Shown here: positions 1 to 6,298 of the stretch, one piece after another
Layout of the letters: the number at the start of each line of letters is the position of its first letter
Numbering within the stretch: position 1 is the stretch's first letter
Assembly (NCBI GenBank): GCA_903938935.1
Contig: CAJAFD010000407.1
Span: 1 to 6,298, forward strand
Length of the DNA: 6,298 bases
Direction of reading: 5' to 3'
Source of the DNA: an uncultured Opitutia bacterium
GTDB lineage: Bacteria; Verrucomicrobiota; Verrucomicrobiia; Opitutales; Opitutaceae
The notes under the pieces: model-generated
Database searches by the model: none
What the model was told of the DNA's origin: nothing
What the model saw: the letters and a program-made list of their open reading frames with translations, nothing else
Program-made: the position numbers and the translations under genes

Positions 1-1
1 C

Positions 2-1327
2 TCTCAGCACTTCGCGGCGCCCGCGCAAAATTTGGCCCGCAACATGCCCGACTGGCTCGACGTCCGCGCGCCCAGCATCGCGCGATTTTTCCAGCAAGCC
101 GGCTACCGCACCGCGCATTTCGGCAAATGGCATCTCACCAATCGCAACACCCGCGGCGCACCGGAACCCACCGCCTACGGCTTCGATGAATTCGCCATCT
201 TCAACGGCGGCGCCGAAACCGCCTCCGCCGATCTGCACGCCACCCCCGACAACGCCGCGAAGTTTATCGCCGCCAACAAAGACCGCCCGTTCTACCTCAA
301 CGTTTGGCTCCACGAGAGCCACCTGCCCCACGTGCCCACCAAGGCGTCGCTCGAAAAATGGTCGCATCTCGACGAGCAGAAACGCGTCTACGCCGCCGTC
401 ATCACCGATGGCGACAATGCCGTCGGTCGCGTGCTCCAAGCCCTAGATTCCGCCGGAATTGCACAAAACACGATCGTGATCTTCTCGAGCGACAACGGAC
501 CAGAGACGACCGCACCGGCCGCGCAACGCGAGTCACGCGACAACGACGCGAAAGCCGCCGGATACGGCGGCTACTACAGCGTTGGCTCCAGTGGCGGTTT
601 GCGTGGCGAGAAACGCAGTCTCTTCGAAGGCGGCATACGCGTGCCCTTCCTTGTGCGCTGGCCTGGTCACACCCCCGCCGGGGTAATCAATAACACCACC
701 GTCCTCACCGCCGTAGACCTTCTACCGACCCTTTGTGCAGCCGCCGGAGTTACGCTACCGCCCGATTACCGCAGTGACGGTGAAAACTTACTTCGTGCAC
801 TCAACGGCGATTCCGTCCGGCGCACGCGGCCCATCTTCTGGGCATGGACCGGCAAAGCCGCCGATCCCCACTGGTGGCCCCGCCTCGCCGTGCGCGACGG
901 CGATTGGAAACTTCTCCTCACCGCCGACGCCCAGCGCGTCGCTTTGCACCGGCTCACCACCGACCGCGCCGAAGCCGTCGACCTCGCCAAAGATCACCCC
1001 GAAATCGTCGCCCGCCTCACGCAACTCGCACTCGCGTGGAAAGCCACCCTCCCCACCACCGTCGATCCTTCGTGCATCAGCACCATCGATCGCAGTGTCG
1101 CACCCGTCGCTTCACCCGCCCCAAACACTCCCGCCAAAAAAGCCACGCCCGACCGCGCCGCCGCCTTCACGCGCATGGACACCAATCACGACGGTGTCCT
1201 CGCCTTCGACGAATACCTCGCCGGCATAAAGGACGCATCAAACCTCGAGCAGCGCTTCAAGAACTTGGACAAAAACAGCGACGAAAAACTAAGCCTAGAA
1301 GAGTTCGTCACTCCGGCGGAAAAATAA
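2..1327 (+). CDS. Sulfatase (S1 family), N-terminus beyond window, C-terminal EF-hand pair
   Basis: Formylglycine-dependent sulfatase that would hydrolyse sulfate esters, most likely on a polysaccharide or its oligosaccharides. The frame is open from the first complete codon (nt 2), and the residues before the TTG at 32 already look like sulfatase sequence, so the gene starts upstream. The catalytic C-x-P-S-R motif and the first two metal Asp residues are therefore not visible. Seen here: FGKWHL (Lys nt 125, His nt 131), HESHLPH (His nt 320 is the likely sulfate/metal-site His), SSDNGPE (Asp-Asn metal ligands, nt 491-496), and RGEK (Lys nt 611) followed by EGGIRVPF. These correspond in order to the second half of the known arylsulfatase active site. 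After the core, a Pro/Ala/Lys-rich linker (about nt 1090-1155) leads to two EF-hand loops: DTNHDGVLAFDE (nt 1178-1213, canonical) and DKNSDEKLSLEE (nt 1268-1303, Glu instead of Gly at loop position 6). The fucosidase gene follows after 34 bp. Family assignment is firm; substrate is unknown. Confidence 0.95.
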   Translation, partial: SQHFAAPAQNLARNMPDWLDVRAPSIARFFQQAGYRTAHFGKWHLTNRNTRGAPEPTAYGFDEFAIFNGGAETASADLHATPDNAAKFIAANKDRPFYLNVWLHESHLPHVPTKASLEKWSHLDEQKRVYAAVITDGDNAVGRVLQALDSAGIAQNTIVIFSSDNGPETTAPAAQRESRDNDAKAAGYGGYYSVGSSGGLRGEKRSLFEGGIRVPFLVRWPGHTPAGVINNTTVLTAVDLLPTLCAAAGVTLPPDYRSDGENLLRALNGDSVRRTRPIFWAWTGKAADPHWWPRLAVRDGDWKLLLTADAQRVALHRLTTDRAEAVDLAKDHPEIVARLTQLALAWKATLPTTVDPSCISTIDRSVAPVASPAPNTPAKKATPDRAAAFTRMDTNHDGVLAFDEYLAGIKDASNLEQRFKNLDKNSDEKLSLEEFVTPAEK

Positions 1328-1361
1328 TCCAATCACCACCCCCGCGTCGCACGCCTTTTCG

Positions 1362-3173
1362 ATGATCTTTTCTGTCCCCCGACTCAGCCGCCTCATACTG
1401 GCCCTCGCCGTTCTCGCGCCGGCTTCGGCCCATGCCGCCTCCATTCAGGTCAAAAACGCCCCCGCTCAACCCGCGGAGTTGTCGATGGACCAGATGTGGG
1501 GCGCCACAACCGTCCTGCCGGGCCTTGAATCCTCCGACCGCGTGGCCCTCTTCCGCGACGGTAACTACGGCATGTTTATCCACTGGGGCATCTACTCCCA
1601 CCTCGGCGGCCAGTGGAAGGGCCAGACGTTTTATGGCATCGGCGAATGGATTAAACGGCAGATGAAAATCTCCGAACCCGACTACATGGCCGAGGCGAAG
1701 AATTTCAACCCGACCGCCTTCGACGCCCGAGAAATCGTCCGCGTCGCGAAAGCCGCCGGCATGAAATGGATCATCATTACCTCGAAGCACCACGACGGAT
1801 TTGCCATGTTCAAGTCGGCCCATCCCTTCAACATCGTCGACGCCTCGCCGTTTGCCCGCGATCCGATGAAGGAACTCGCCGCCGCCACCCGCGAGGCCGG
1901 CCTAGGTTTCGGTTTTTATTATTCGCACAATCAGGATTGGACCGCATCCGGCGGCAACAATGGCCCCAAGCAAAACGCCGACGGCACGCCCGCCTCCTTC
2001 GATCAATATTTTAGCGAGAAATGCTACCCCCAGGTGAAAGAAATCTGCACGCAATACGGGCCGCTAAACTTCGTCTGGTTCGACACCCCCGACAATATGC
2101 CTAAGGAGCACGCCGAAAAACTAACCGCGCTCGTACGCGAGACCCAACCCAGCGCACTGCTCTGCAGCCGCGTCGGCTACGGACTCGGCGACTACCTGAG
2201 CAAGGGCGACATGGAAGTAGCGCCGCGCAACCTACCCGGCCTCTGGGAAACCTGCGACACTACCAACGATTCGTGGGCCTACGCATGGTATGATCAAAAT
2301 TGGAAAGACCAGAAAGAGATCCTCCATCGCTTAGTTTCTACCGTCGGGCGCGGGGGCACCTATTTGCTGAATGTCGGCCCCGATGGCTCGGGCCGCATCC
2401 CCGCGCAAGCGACAAAATATCTCCTGCAAGCCGGCACGTGGATCCAACGCTACCCGCAGGTCGTCTACTCCGCGGGCCCTTCGCCGTGGGACCACGCGCA
2501 GCCTTGGGGTGACGTCACCACAAGCGGCAACACGCTCAATCTCGTTGTCTTCGATTGGCCCGCGCAGGGGCGCCTCATGCTTCCCGGGCTCCAGACCGAG
2601 ATCGCCGCCGCAGGCGTAGTTTCAGATGGAAAACTACTACCAGTCAGCTGGAAAAAACGCGGCACGTGGACCGAGTTACAGTTACCGCCCACCCCGCCGG
2701 ATCACCCCGCTTCGGTGATTGCTGTGAAGTTGCGGGCCGCCCCCCAAGTCGACCAAACGCTCGGCGTGCATCCAAATCTTCCGACCAGCCTACTCATCGA
2801 ATTTGCGGAGGTGAAAGATGCCATCAAAGAGGAAATTCGCTGGATGGAAAAATTCGGCGAGTGGAAAGCCGCCAACCAAGTCAGCGCATGGAAACCCAAC
2901 GGCCGGGCCGTCTGGACCGTCAACGTCGCGGAAGCCGGCGACTATCGGCTCGACTTAAAATACAAGGGCGAAGGCAGACTCGTCTGGCGCATAGAGACCG
3001 ATGAAGGCCTGACGCTCCAGAACCAGCAGAACTCGTCGCCCATTTATCAATCGCACGCCTTCGGACTACTCACGTTCAAGAGGCCCGGCCAGCACACCCT
3101 CGCCGTTTCCCTCGTCGACGGCTCCCGCGATAAAGCCAGCCTGCAAGCCATCCGCCTCAGCCCAGTGCAATGA
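1362..3173 (+). CDS. Secreted alpha-L-fucosidase, GH29
   Basis: Retaining exo-alpha-L-fucosidase of family GH29, predicted to release terminal L-fucose outside the cytoplasm. The ATG at 1362 is chosen because it gives a clean signal peptide (basic start, Leu/Ala-rich core, probable cleavage after Ala-His-Ala at residue 25). The next Met (residue 42, nt 1485) would lose it. No Shine-Dalgarno is visible. The catalytic barrel spans about residues 50-360: FIHWGIYSH (His74), SKHHDGFAMF (His143-His144), VWFDTP with Asp241 as expected nucleophile, GLWETCDTTNDSWAY with Glu296 as likely acid/base, and GRGGTYLLNVGPDG (Asn337) closing the domain. Asp241 is assigned with confidence; Glu296 is by family resemblance and less certain. 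A beta-rich region follows (about 370-460), then an additional beta-rich module (about 475-603, many Trp/Tyr/Gly) that resembles a carbohydrate-binding domain. At 603 residues it is longer than minimal GH29 enzymes because of this tail. Its stop overlaps the next start by ATGA, pointing to co-translation with the esterase fusion. Confidence 0.96.
   Translation: MIFSVPRLSRLILALAVLAPASAHAASIQVKNAPAQPAELSMDQMWGATTVLPGLESSDRVALFRDGNYGMFIHWGIYSHLGGQWKGQTFYGIGEWIKRQMKISEPDYMAEAKNFNPTAFDAREIVRVAKAAGMKWIIITSKHHDGFAMFKSAHPFNIVDASPFARDPMKELAAATREAGLGFGFYYSHNQDWTASGGNNGPKQNADGTPASFDQYFSEKCYPQVKEICTQYGPLNFVWFDTPDNMPKEHAEKLTALVRETQPSALLCSRVGYGLGDYLSKGDMEVAPRNLPGLWETCDTTNDSWAYAWYDQNWKDQKEILHRLVSTVGRGGTYLLNVGPDGSGRIPAQATKYLLQAGTWIQRYPQVVYSAGPSPWDHAQPWGDVTTSGNTLNLVVFDWPAQGRLMLPGLQTEIAAAGVVSDGKLLPVSWKKRGTWTELQLPPTPPDHPASVIAVKLRAAPQVDQTLGVHPNLPTSLLIEFAEVKDAIKEEIRWMEKFGEWKAANQVSAWKPNGRAVWTVNVAEAGDYRLDLKYKGEGRLVWRIETDEGLTLQNQQNSSPIYQSHAFGLLTFKRPGQHTLAVSLVDGSRDKASLQAIRLSPVQ
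3170..3173 (+). promoter_or_regulatory. ATGA stop/start overlap (translational coupling)
   Basis: The fucosidase TGA (3171-3173) overlaps the ATG of the esterase fusion (3170-3172). No ribosome-binding site is visible upstream (the sequence before it is CAGCCCAGTGCA), so translation of the second gene likely depends on termination-reinitiation from the first. The overlap is seen directly; coupling is inferred from how such overlaps usually work. Confidence 0.7.
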
Positions 3174-5458
3174 AACGCAACCTCGCTCGACTCCCCGCTC
3201 TCGCCGCACTTGTGATCACCTCAGTGTTCGCGGTCGGACCGGCCGCCGACTTCGCGCCCCTGCGCGAACAAATCGCCGCCCTCGGCGACCTGAAGTCGTC
3301 GCCCATCGTCTACGCCGCCGAAGGCTTCGTTCCTGCGGGCACCATCCAACCCATCTTTTTCGAGGGCCTCTCGTATCAGGGTAAGCCCACGCGCGTCTTT
3401 GCCTGGCTCGGTCTGCCCGCGAAACGCAGCGGCAAAGTTCCCGGCGTCGTGCTCGTGCACGGCGGCGGAGGCACTGCTTTCAAAGAGTGGGTCCAGAAGT
3501 GGAACGAACAAGGCTTCGCCGCGATCTCGATCGCCGTCGAAGGCCAGACCGACGAGCGCATTCCCGAGGCCCCGCGCGGCGCCCCATGGAAACGCCACGC
3601 CAACGCCGGACCCGCCCGCAACGGCATCTACGGCGACTCCGCCGAACCGCTCACCGATCAATGGATGTATCACGCCGTCTCGGCCACGATCCTCGCCAAT
3701 TCCCTGCTCCGCTCCTTGCCCGAGGTGGACGCCACTCGCATCGGCGTCTGCGGCATCTCGTGGGGCGGGATCATTACCTCAACCGTCGTCGGGATCGATC
3801 CGCGCTTCGCATTTGGCATTCCGATCTATGGCAGCGGAGCCCTCGACCGCGCGCCCAACCAATACGGCCGTGCCCTGAAGGACCAGGCGGTTTACCGCGA
3901 AGTATGGGAACCGCTGCTCCGACTACCGCGCACAACCATGCCGCTGCTTTGGCTCACCGGCCCCCGCGATGCGCACTTCCCCCTCGACGTGCAACAAGCC
4001 AGCTACCGCGCCGCCGCGGGCCCGCGCCTGGTTTCAGTTCCCTTCGACATGAAGCACGGCCACCCGCCGGGATGGAATCCGCCCGATAGCTATGCCTTCG
4101 CCAAATCAATCGTCGAAACCGGCCGGCCTTGGGCGCGTGAAATGTCGCAGGAATTCCGCGACGGCACCGCGCGCGTCGCATTCGAAACCACGCGCACCGT
4201 GAACAACGCATCACTTATATTTAAACGAGACGCCGATTGGGAACAAGCGCCGGCAAAACTCGCGGCCAGCCCCGGACGCGCCACCGCGTCCGCCTCCGTG
4301 CCCGCAGGCACCTCCGCATACTATTTCAATCTCGATGCCGATGGCCTCACGCTCAGCTCGGAACTCCAAAGCATCAATCCCGCTGCTCCACCTCGCGTGA
4401 CCGCCTCGTTCCCCGGTTTCAGCTGGGATCGCGTCCCGCTCAATCTTCACTTCGGTAAACGCACCGCCGACCTCACCGACGCCGAAATCAATTTCATCGC
4501 GCGACACAGCTCGTTGATCGCGCTCGAAAAAAGCCACGGCGTCACCCCGCACGGCAGCACCGAGGCCGGCATCGCCGACTCCGCGCGGCGAATCACGCAG
4601 CGCAATCCAGACGCCAAAGTTCTGTTCTACCTCAACGCCTTCATTAACTGGCCCGGCTACGACGCCTTCAAAACCTACCGCCCCGAGTGGACGCTCCGCA
4701 CCGTTACAGGCGAGATCGTCACCCACCCCTCCGGCACGCCGCGCCCCGATCCCTCCAACGCCGAATTCCGCGAGTGGTGGTCGGAGGTCGTCGCCCACGC
4801 GAATCGAACCGCCCCCCTCGGCGGCGTCTTCGTCGATGCGCTGCCGCAGGCACTTTCTCCCGGCCTCGCCAAACAGGTCGGAGATACCAAAGCCCGCGCC
4901 ATCGTCGCCGGGCTGCGCGAGATGCTCGCTCTCACGAAACGCAAACTCGGCCCCGACCGCCTCGTGCTCGTGAACGGCCTGCGCACGACGGATTTTCACG
5001 AAATACTCGATTGGGAAGGCATCGACGGCGTGATGATCGAGCACTTCGGCGCCTTCAAAACCGATTCGCCCACCGACATCAAAGCCGACCTCGACTCCAT
5101 CGCGCTCGCCGTCGCGAAAGGAAAGTTTGTCATCGTCAAAGGCTGGCCCGGTTTTAACTGGCTGGACAAAGAAATGATGCAGCGCCCCTACGCCGAGCTC
5201 CTCCAACTCGCCCGCGCGCGCCTCACGTTCCCGCTCGCCTGCTTCCTCGTCGCCGCGCAACCCGGCTCGCATTTCTGCTACTCATGGGGCTATACCAACA
5301 CCCACGGGATGCTCGACGCCTACCCTGAATTCGACCGCCCGCTTGGCCCGCCCCAAGCCGACGCAAAATGGGTCGGCCTCACCGCCACCCGCGAATTCGC
5401 CCACGCCTCCGTCTGGGTCGACCTCACCACTAAACAAGCCCGCATCGAGTGGCGTTGA
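3170..5458 (+). CDS. Secreted two-domain protein: alpha/beta-hydrolase esterase fused to GHL15-like putative glycoside hydrolase
   Basis: Probably removes acyl groups from a glycan and may also cleave a glycosidic bond. The start at 3170 gives a signal peptide (MKRN, then an Ala/Leu/Val core, likely cleavage near residue 21-26). Domain 1, about residues 50-310, is an acetylxylan-esterase or dienelactone-hydrolase type alpha/beta hydrolase. Its oxyanion loop is HGGGG (97-101), the nucleophile elbow is GISWGG (Ser197), the acid is in TGPRDAHFPLD (Asp267), and the His is in MKHGHPPGW (His296 or His298). Residues about 325-400 look like a small beta-sandwich (AGTSAYYFNLDADG). Domain 2, about 410-755, starts with FSWDRVPLNLHFGK. 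It reads as a TIM-barrel related to the hypothetical glycosyl hydrolase 15 group (PF14885-like), with GVFVDA (Asp556) and VMIEHFG (Glu624) as candidate catalytic acids. The frame is continuous without stops, so the fusion appears real. No lipobox is seen. The esterase fold is well supported; the acyl substrate is inferred. The barrel family is recognised by resemblance only, and its activity is unknown. Confidence 0.85.
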   Translation: MKRNLARLPALAALVITSVFAVGPAADFAPLREQIAALGDLKSSPIVYAAEGFVPAGTIQPIFFEGLSYQGKPTRVFAWLGLPAKRSGKVPGVVLVHGGGGTAFKEWVQKWNEQGFAAISIAVEGQTDERIPEAPRGAPWKRHANAGPARNGIYGDSAEPLTDQWMYHAVSATILANSLLRSLPEVDATRIGVCGISWGGIITSTVVGIDPRFAFGIPIYGSGALDRAPNQYGRALKDQAVYREVWEPLLRLPRTTMPLLWLTGPRDAHFPLDVQQASYRAAAGPRLVSVPFDMKHGHPPGWNPPDSYAFAKSIVETGRPWAREMSQEFRDGTARVAFETTRTVNNASLIFKRDADWEQAPAKLAASPGRATASASVPAGTSAYYFNLDADGLTLSSELQSINPAAPPRVTASFPGFSWDRVPLNLHFGKRTADLTDAEINFIARHSSLIALEKSHGVTPHGSTEAGIADSARRITQRNPDAKVLFYLNAFINWPGYDAFKTYRPEWTLRTVTGEIVTHPSGTPRPDPSNAEFREWWSEVVAHANRTAPLGGVFVDALPQALSPGLAKQVGDTKARAIVAGLREMLALTKRKLGPDRLVLVNGLRTTDFHEILDWEGIDGVMIEHFGAFKTDSPTDIKADLDSIALAVAKGKFVIVKGWPGFNWLDKEMMQRPYAELLQLARARLTFPLACFLVAAQPGSHFCYSWGYTNTHGMLDAYPEFDRPLGPPQADAKWVGLTATREFAHASVWVDLTTKQARIEWR

Positions 5459-5488
5459 TCTGCCCTTCGCCGTTTTTACCGATCTCCT

Positions 5489-6298
5489 ATGTCCCGTCTC
5501 AGCTCCCTTAATCCTCTCTCCCTTTTTGTCGTTCTTGCCATCTTTGCTACCGCCGCGACCGGAGCACCCACCCGACCCAACATCGTCTTCGTCATCACCG
5601 ACGATCAGGGCTATGGCGATCTCGGTTTCACGGGTAATCCCGTCGTCAAAACTCCGCACATCGACCGCCTCGCCGCCGAGTCGTCGCAACTGAAAGACTA
5701 CCACGTCGCGCCGACTTGCTCGCCCACCCGCGCAGCCTTACTCACCGGTCATTGGACCGATCGCACCGGCGTGTGGCACACCGTCAACGGGCGCTCAATG
5801 CTGCGCGAAAACGAAATCACTCTTGGTCAATTACTGAAATCACACGGCTACGCCACCGGCATGTTTGGCAAGTGGCACCTCGGCGACAACTACCCCTACC
5901 GCGCCGAAGATCGCGGCTTCACCGAGGTCTATCGCCACGGCGGCGGCGGCGTCGGCCAGACGCCTGATCTCTGGGACAACGCCTACTTCGACGGTCGCTA
6001 TTTTCACAACGGCCGCGTCGTAGCCGCCAAAGGATTTTGCACCGATGTGTTTTTCGCCGAGGCCCACCGCTTCATCCGCGAGCAAGCCGTCGCCAAAAAA
6101 CCCTTCCTCGCCTACATCGCGCTCAACGCTCCGCACAGTCCGTTCCATGCGCCGCAAAAATATACCGATCTTTACCCGCAGCAGACGCCCGAACTCGCGT
6201 CATTCTTCGGCATGATCACCAACATCGACGACAACGTAGGCACCACCCGCGCGCTCCTGCGTGAGCTCGGTATCGCCGACAACACGCTCTTCATTTTC
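5489..6298 (+). CDS. Secreted sulfatase (S1 family), C-terminus beyond window
   Basis: Second formylglycine-dependent sulfatase. The frame stays open for 270 codons up to the last base of the window, so the C-terminal part lies outside. The ATG at 5489 gives a signal peptide (MSRLSS, then a Leu/Val/Phe/Ala core, cleavage near residue 25), directly followed by the usual first strand RPNIVFVITDDQGYGD with metal ligands Asp38-Asp39. The activation motif is complete: PTCSPTRAALLTG with Cys77 (nt 5717) as the residue converted to formylglycine and Arg81. Next come FGKWHLG (Lys128, His130), a glycine-rich stretch RHGGGGVGQTPD (149-160), and NAPHSPFHAP (His216). The late Asp-Asn pair and Lys of the active site would fall beyond the edge. 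It starts 30 bp after the esterase fusion, with no Shine-Dalgarno and a pyrimidine-rich leader, so it is probably in the same operon. It is clearly different in sequence from the sulfatase at the left edge, suggesting a different sulfate position or sugar. A maturase (FGE or anSME) must be encoded elsewhere. Confidence 0.95.
   Translation, partial: MSRLSSLNPLSLFVVLAIFATAATGAPTRPNIVFVITDDQGYGDLGFTGNPVVKTPHIDRLAAESSQLKDYHVAPTCSPTRAALLTGHWTDRTGVWHTVNGRSMLRENEITLGQLLKSHGYATGMFGKWHLGDNYPYRAEDRGFTEVYRHGGGGVGQTPDLWDNAYFDGRYFHNGRVVAAKGFCTDVFFAEAHRFIREQAVAKKPFLAYIALNAPHSPFHAPQKYTDLYPQQTPELASFFGMITNIDDNVGTTRALLRELGIADNTLFIF

Noticed and set aside
32..34. TTG at 32 as the true start of the first sulfatase
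   Set aside because: The frame is open further left, the preceding residues fit sulfatase sequence, and starting here would omit the formylglycine motif and signal peptide; the gene is cut by the window edge.
1328..1361. Possible terminator or promoter in the sulfatase-fucosidase gap
   Set aside because: Only 34 bp, with no stem-loop plus T-run and no room for a convincing -35/-10 pair.
844..1365. Plus-strand open frame of 173 codons within the first sulfatase
   Set aside because: It is an Arg/His/Pro-rich shadow of the sulfatase frame, which carries EF-hand loops and family motifs over the same stretch.
1308..1823. Minus-strand open frame of 171 codons spanning the sulfatase-fucosidase junction
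   Set aside because: It covers the conserved GH29 N-terminal motifs on the other strand and shows low-complexity Gly/Val/Asp-rich protein with no domain; a GC shadow.
3487..4089. Plus-strand open frame of 200 codons inside the esterase domain
   Set aside because: It is a +1-type shadow of the esterase: very Arg/Pro-rich and without a domain, while the esterase frame carries the full catalytic triad.
4211..5272. Long open frame on the minus strand (353 codons)
   Set aside because: It lies wholly antisense to the conserved barrel domain of the esterase fusion. Its translation is a Gly/Ala/Glu/Asp-rich sequence with no recognisable motif, as expected from reading GC-rich codons backwards.
5459..5488. 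Possible terminator in the gap after the esterase fusion
   Set aside because: There is a short TTTTT run but no inverted repeat before it; more likely just a pyrimidine-rich leader.
5282..5704. Minus-strand open frame of 140 codons across the gap before the second sulfatase
   Set aside because: It is antisense to the end of the fusion gene and the signal peptide and first strand of the sulfatase. It is low complexity and has no motif.

Overview
The window is a tightly packed, entirely co-directional (+ strand) stretch of four genes for secreted carbohydrate-active enzymes. In order they are a sulfatase cut by the left edge, a GH29 alpha-L-fucosidase, a two-domain protein joining an alpha/beta-hydrolase esterase to a putative glycoside-hydrolase barrel, and a second sulfatase cut by the right edge. 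Almost all the sequence is coding. The gaps are 34 bp (sulfatase to fucosidase), a 4-bp ATGA overlap (fucosidase to esterase fusion) and 30 bp (fusion to second sulfatase). I see no terminator, RNA gene, mobile element, repeat array or CRISPR.

The base composition is GC-rich with strong third-position C/G preference. None of the three visible start codons has a recognisable Shine-Dalgarno sequence. The protein content (several formylglycine-type sulfatases, one with an EF-hand tail, GH29, and an esterase fused to a GHL15-like barrel) is typical of the Planctomycetota-Verrucomicrobiota-Lentisphaerota group. By overall flavour I would guess a verrucomicrobial (Opitutaceae-like) bacterium. This is inference: there is no marker gene here.

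Layout: 2-1327, the C-terminal ~440 residues of an S1-family sulfatase ending in a two-loop EF-hand tail; 1362-3173, GH29 fucosidase with signal peptide and an extra C-terminal beta-rich module; 3170-5458, secreted esterase plus putative glycosidase; 5489-6298, N-terminal 270 residues of a second S1 sulfatase with signal peptide and an intact CSPTR formylglycine motif.

Read together, the genes look like part of a polysaccharide-utilisation operon for a sulfated, probably acylated, fucose-containing glycan (fucoidan-like, or a mucin-type or other fucosylated sulfated glycan). Sulfatases and an esterase would strip substituents, GH29 would release alpha-L-fucose, and the uncharacterised barrel may cut another linkage. 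No transporter, regulator or intracellular fucose-catabolism gene lies in the window, so substrate identity stays open. The least ordinary element is the esterase-barrel fusion at 3170-5458, whose second domain belongs to a poorly characterised group.
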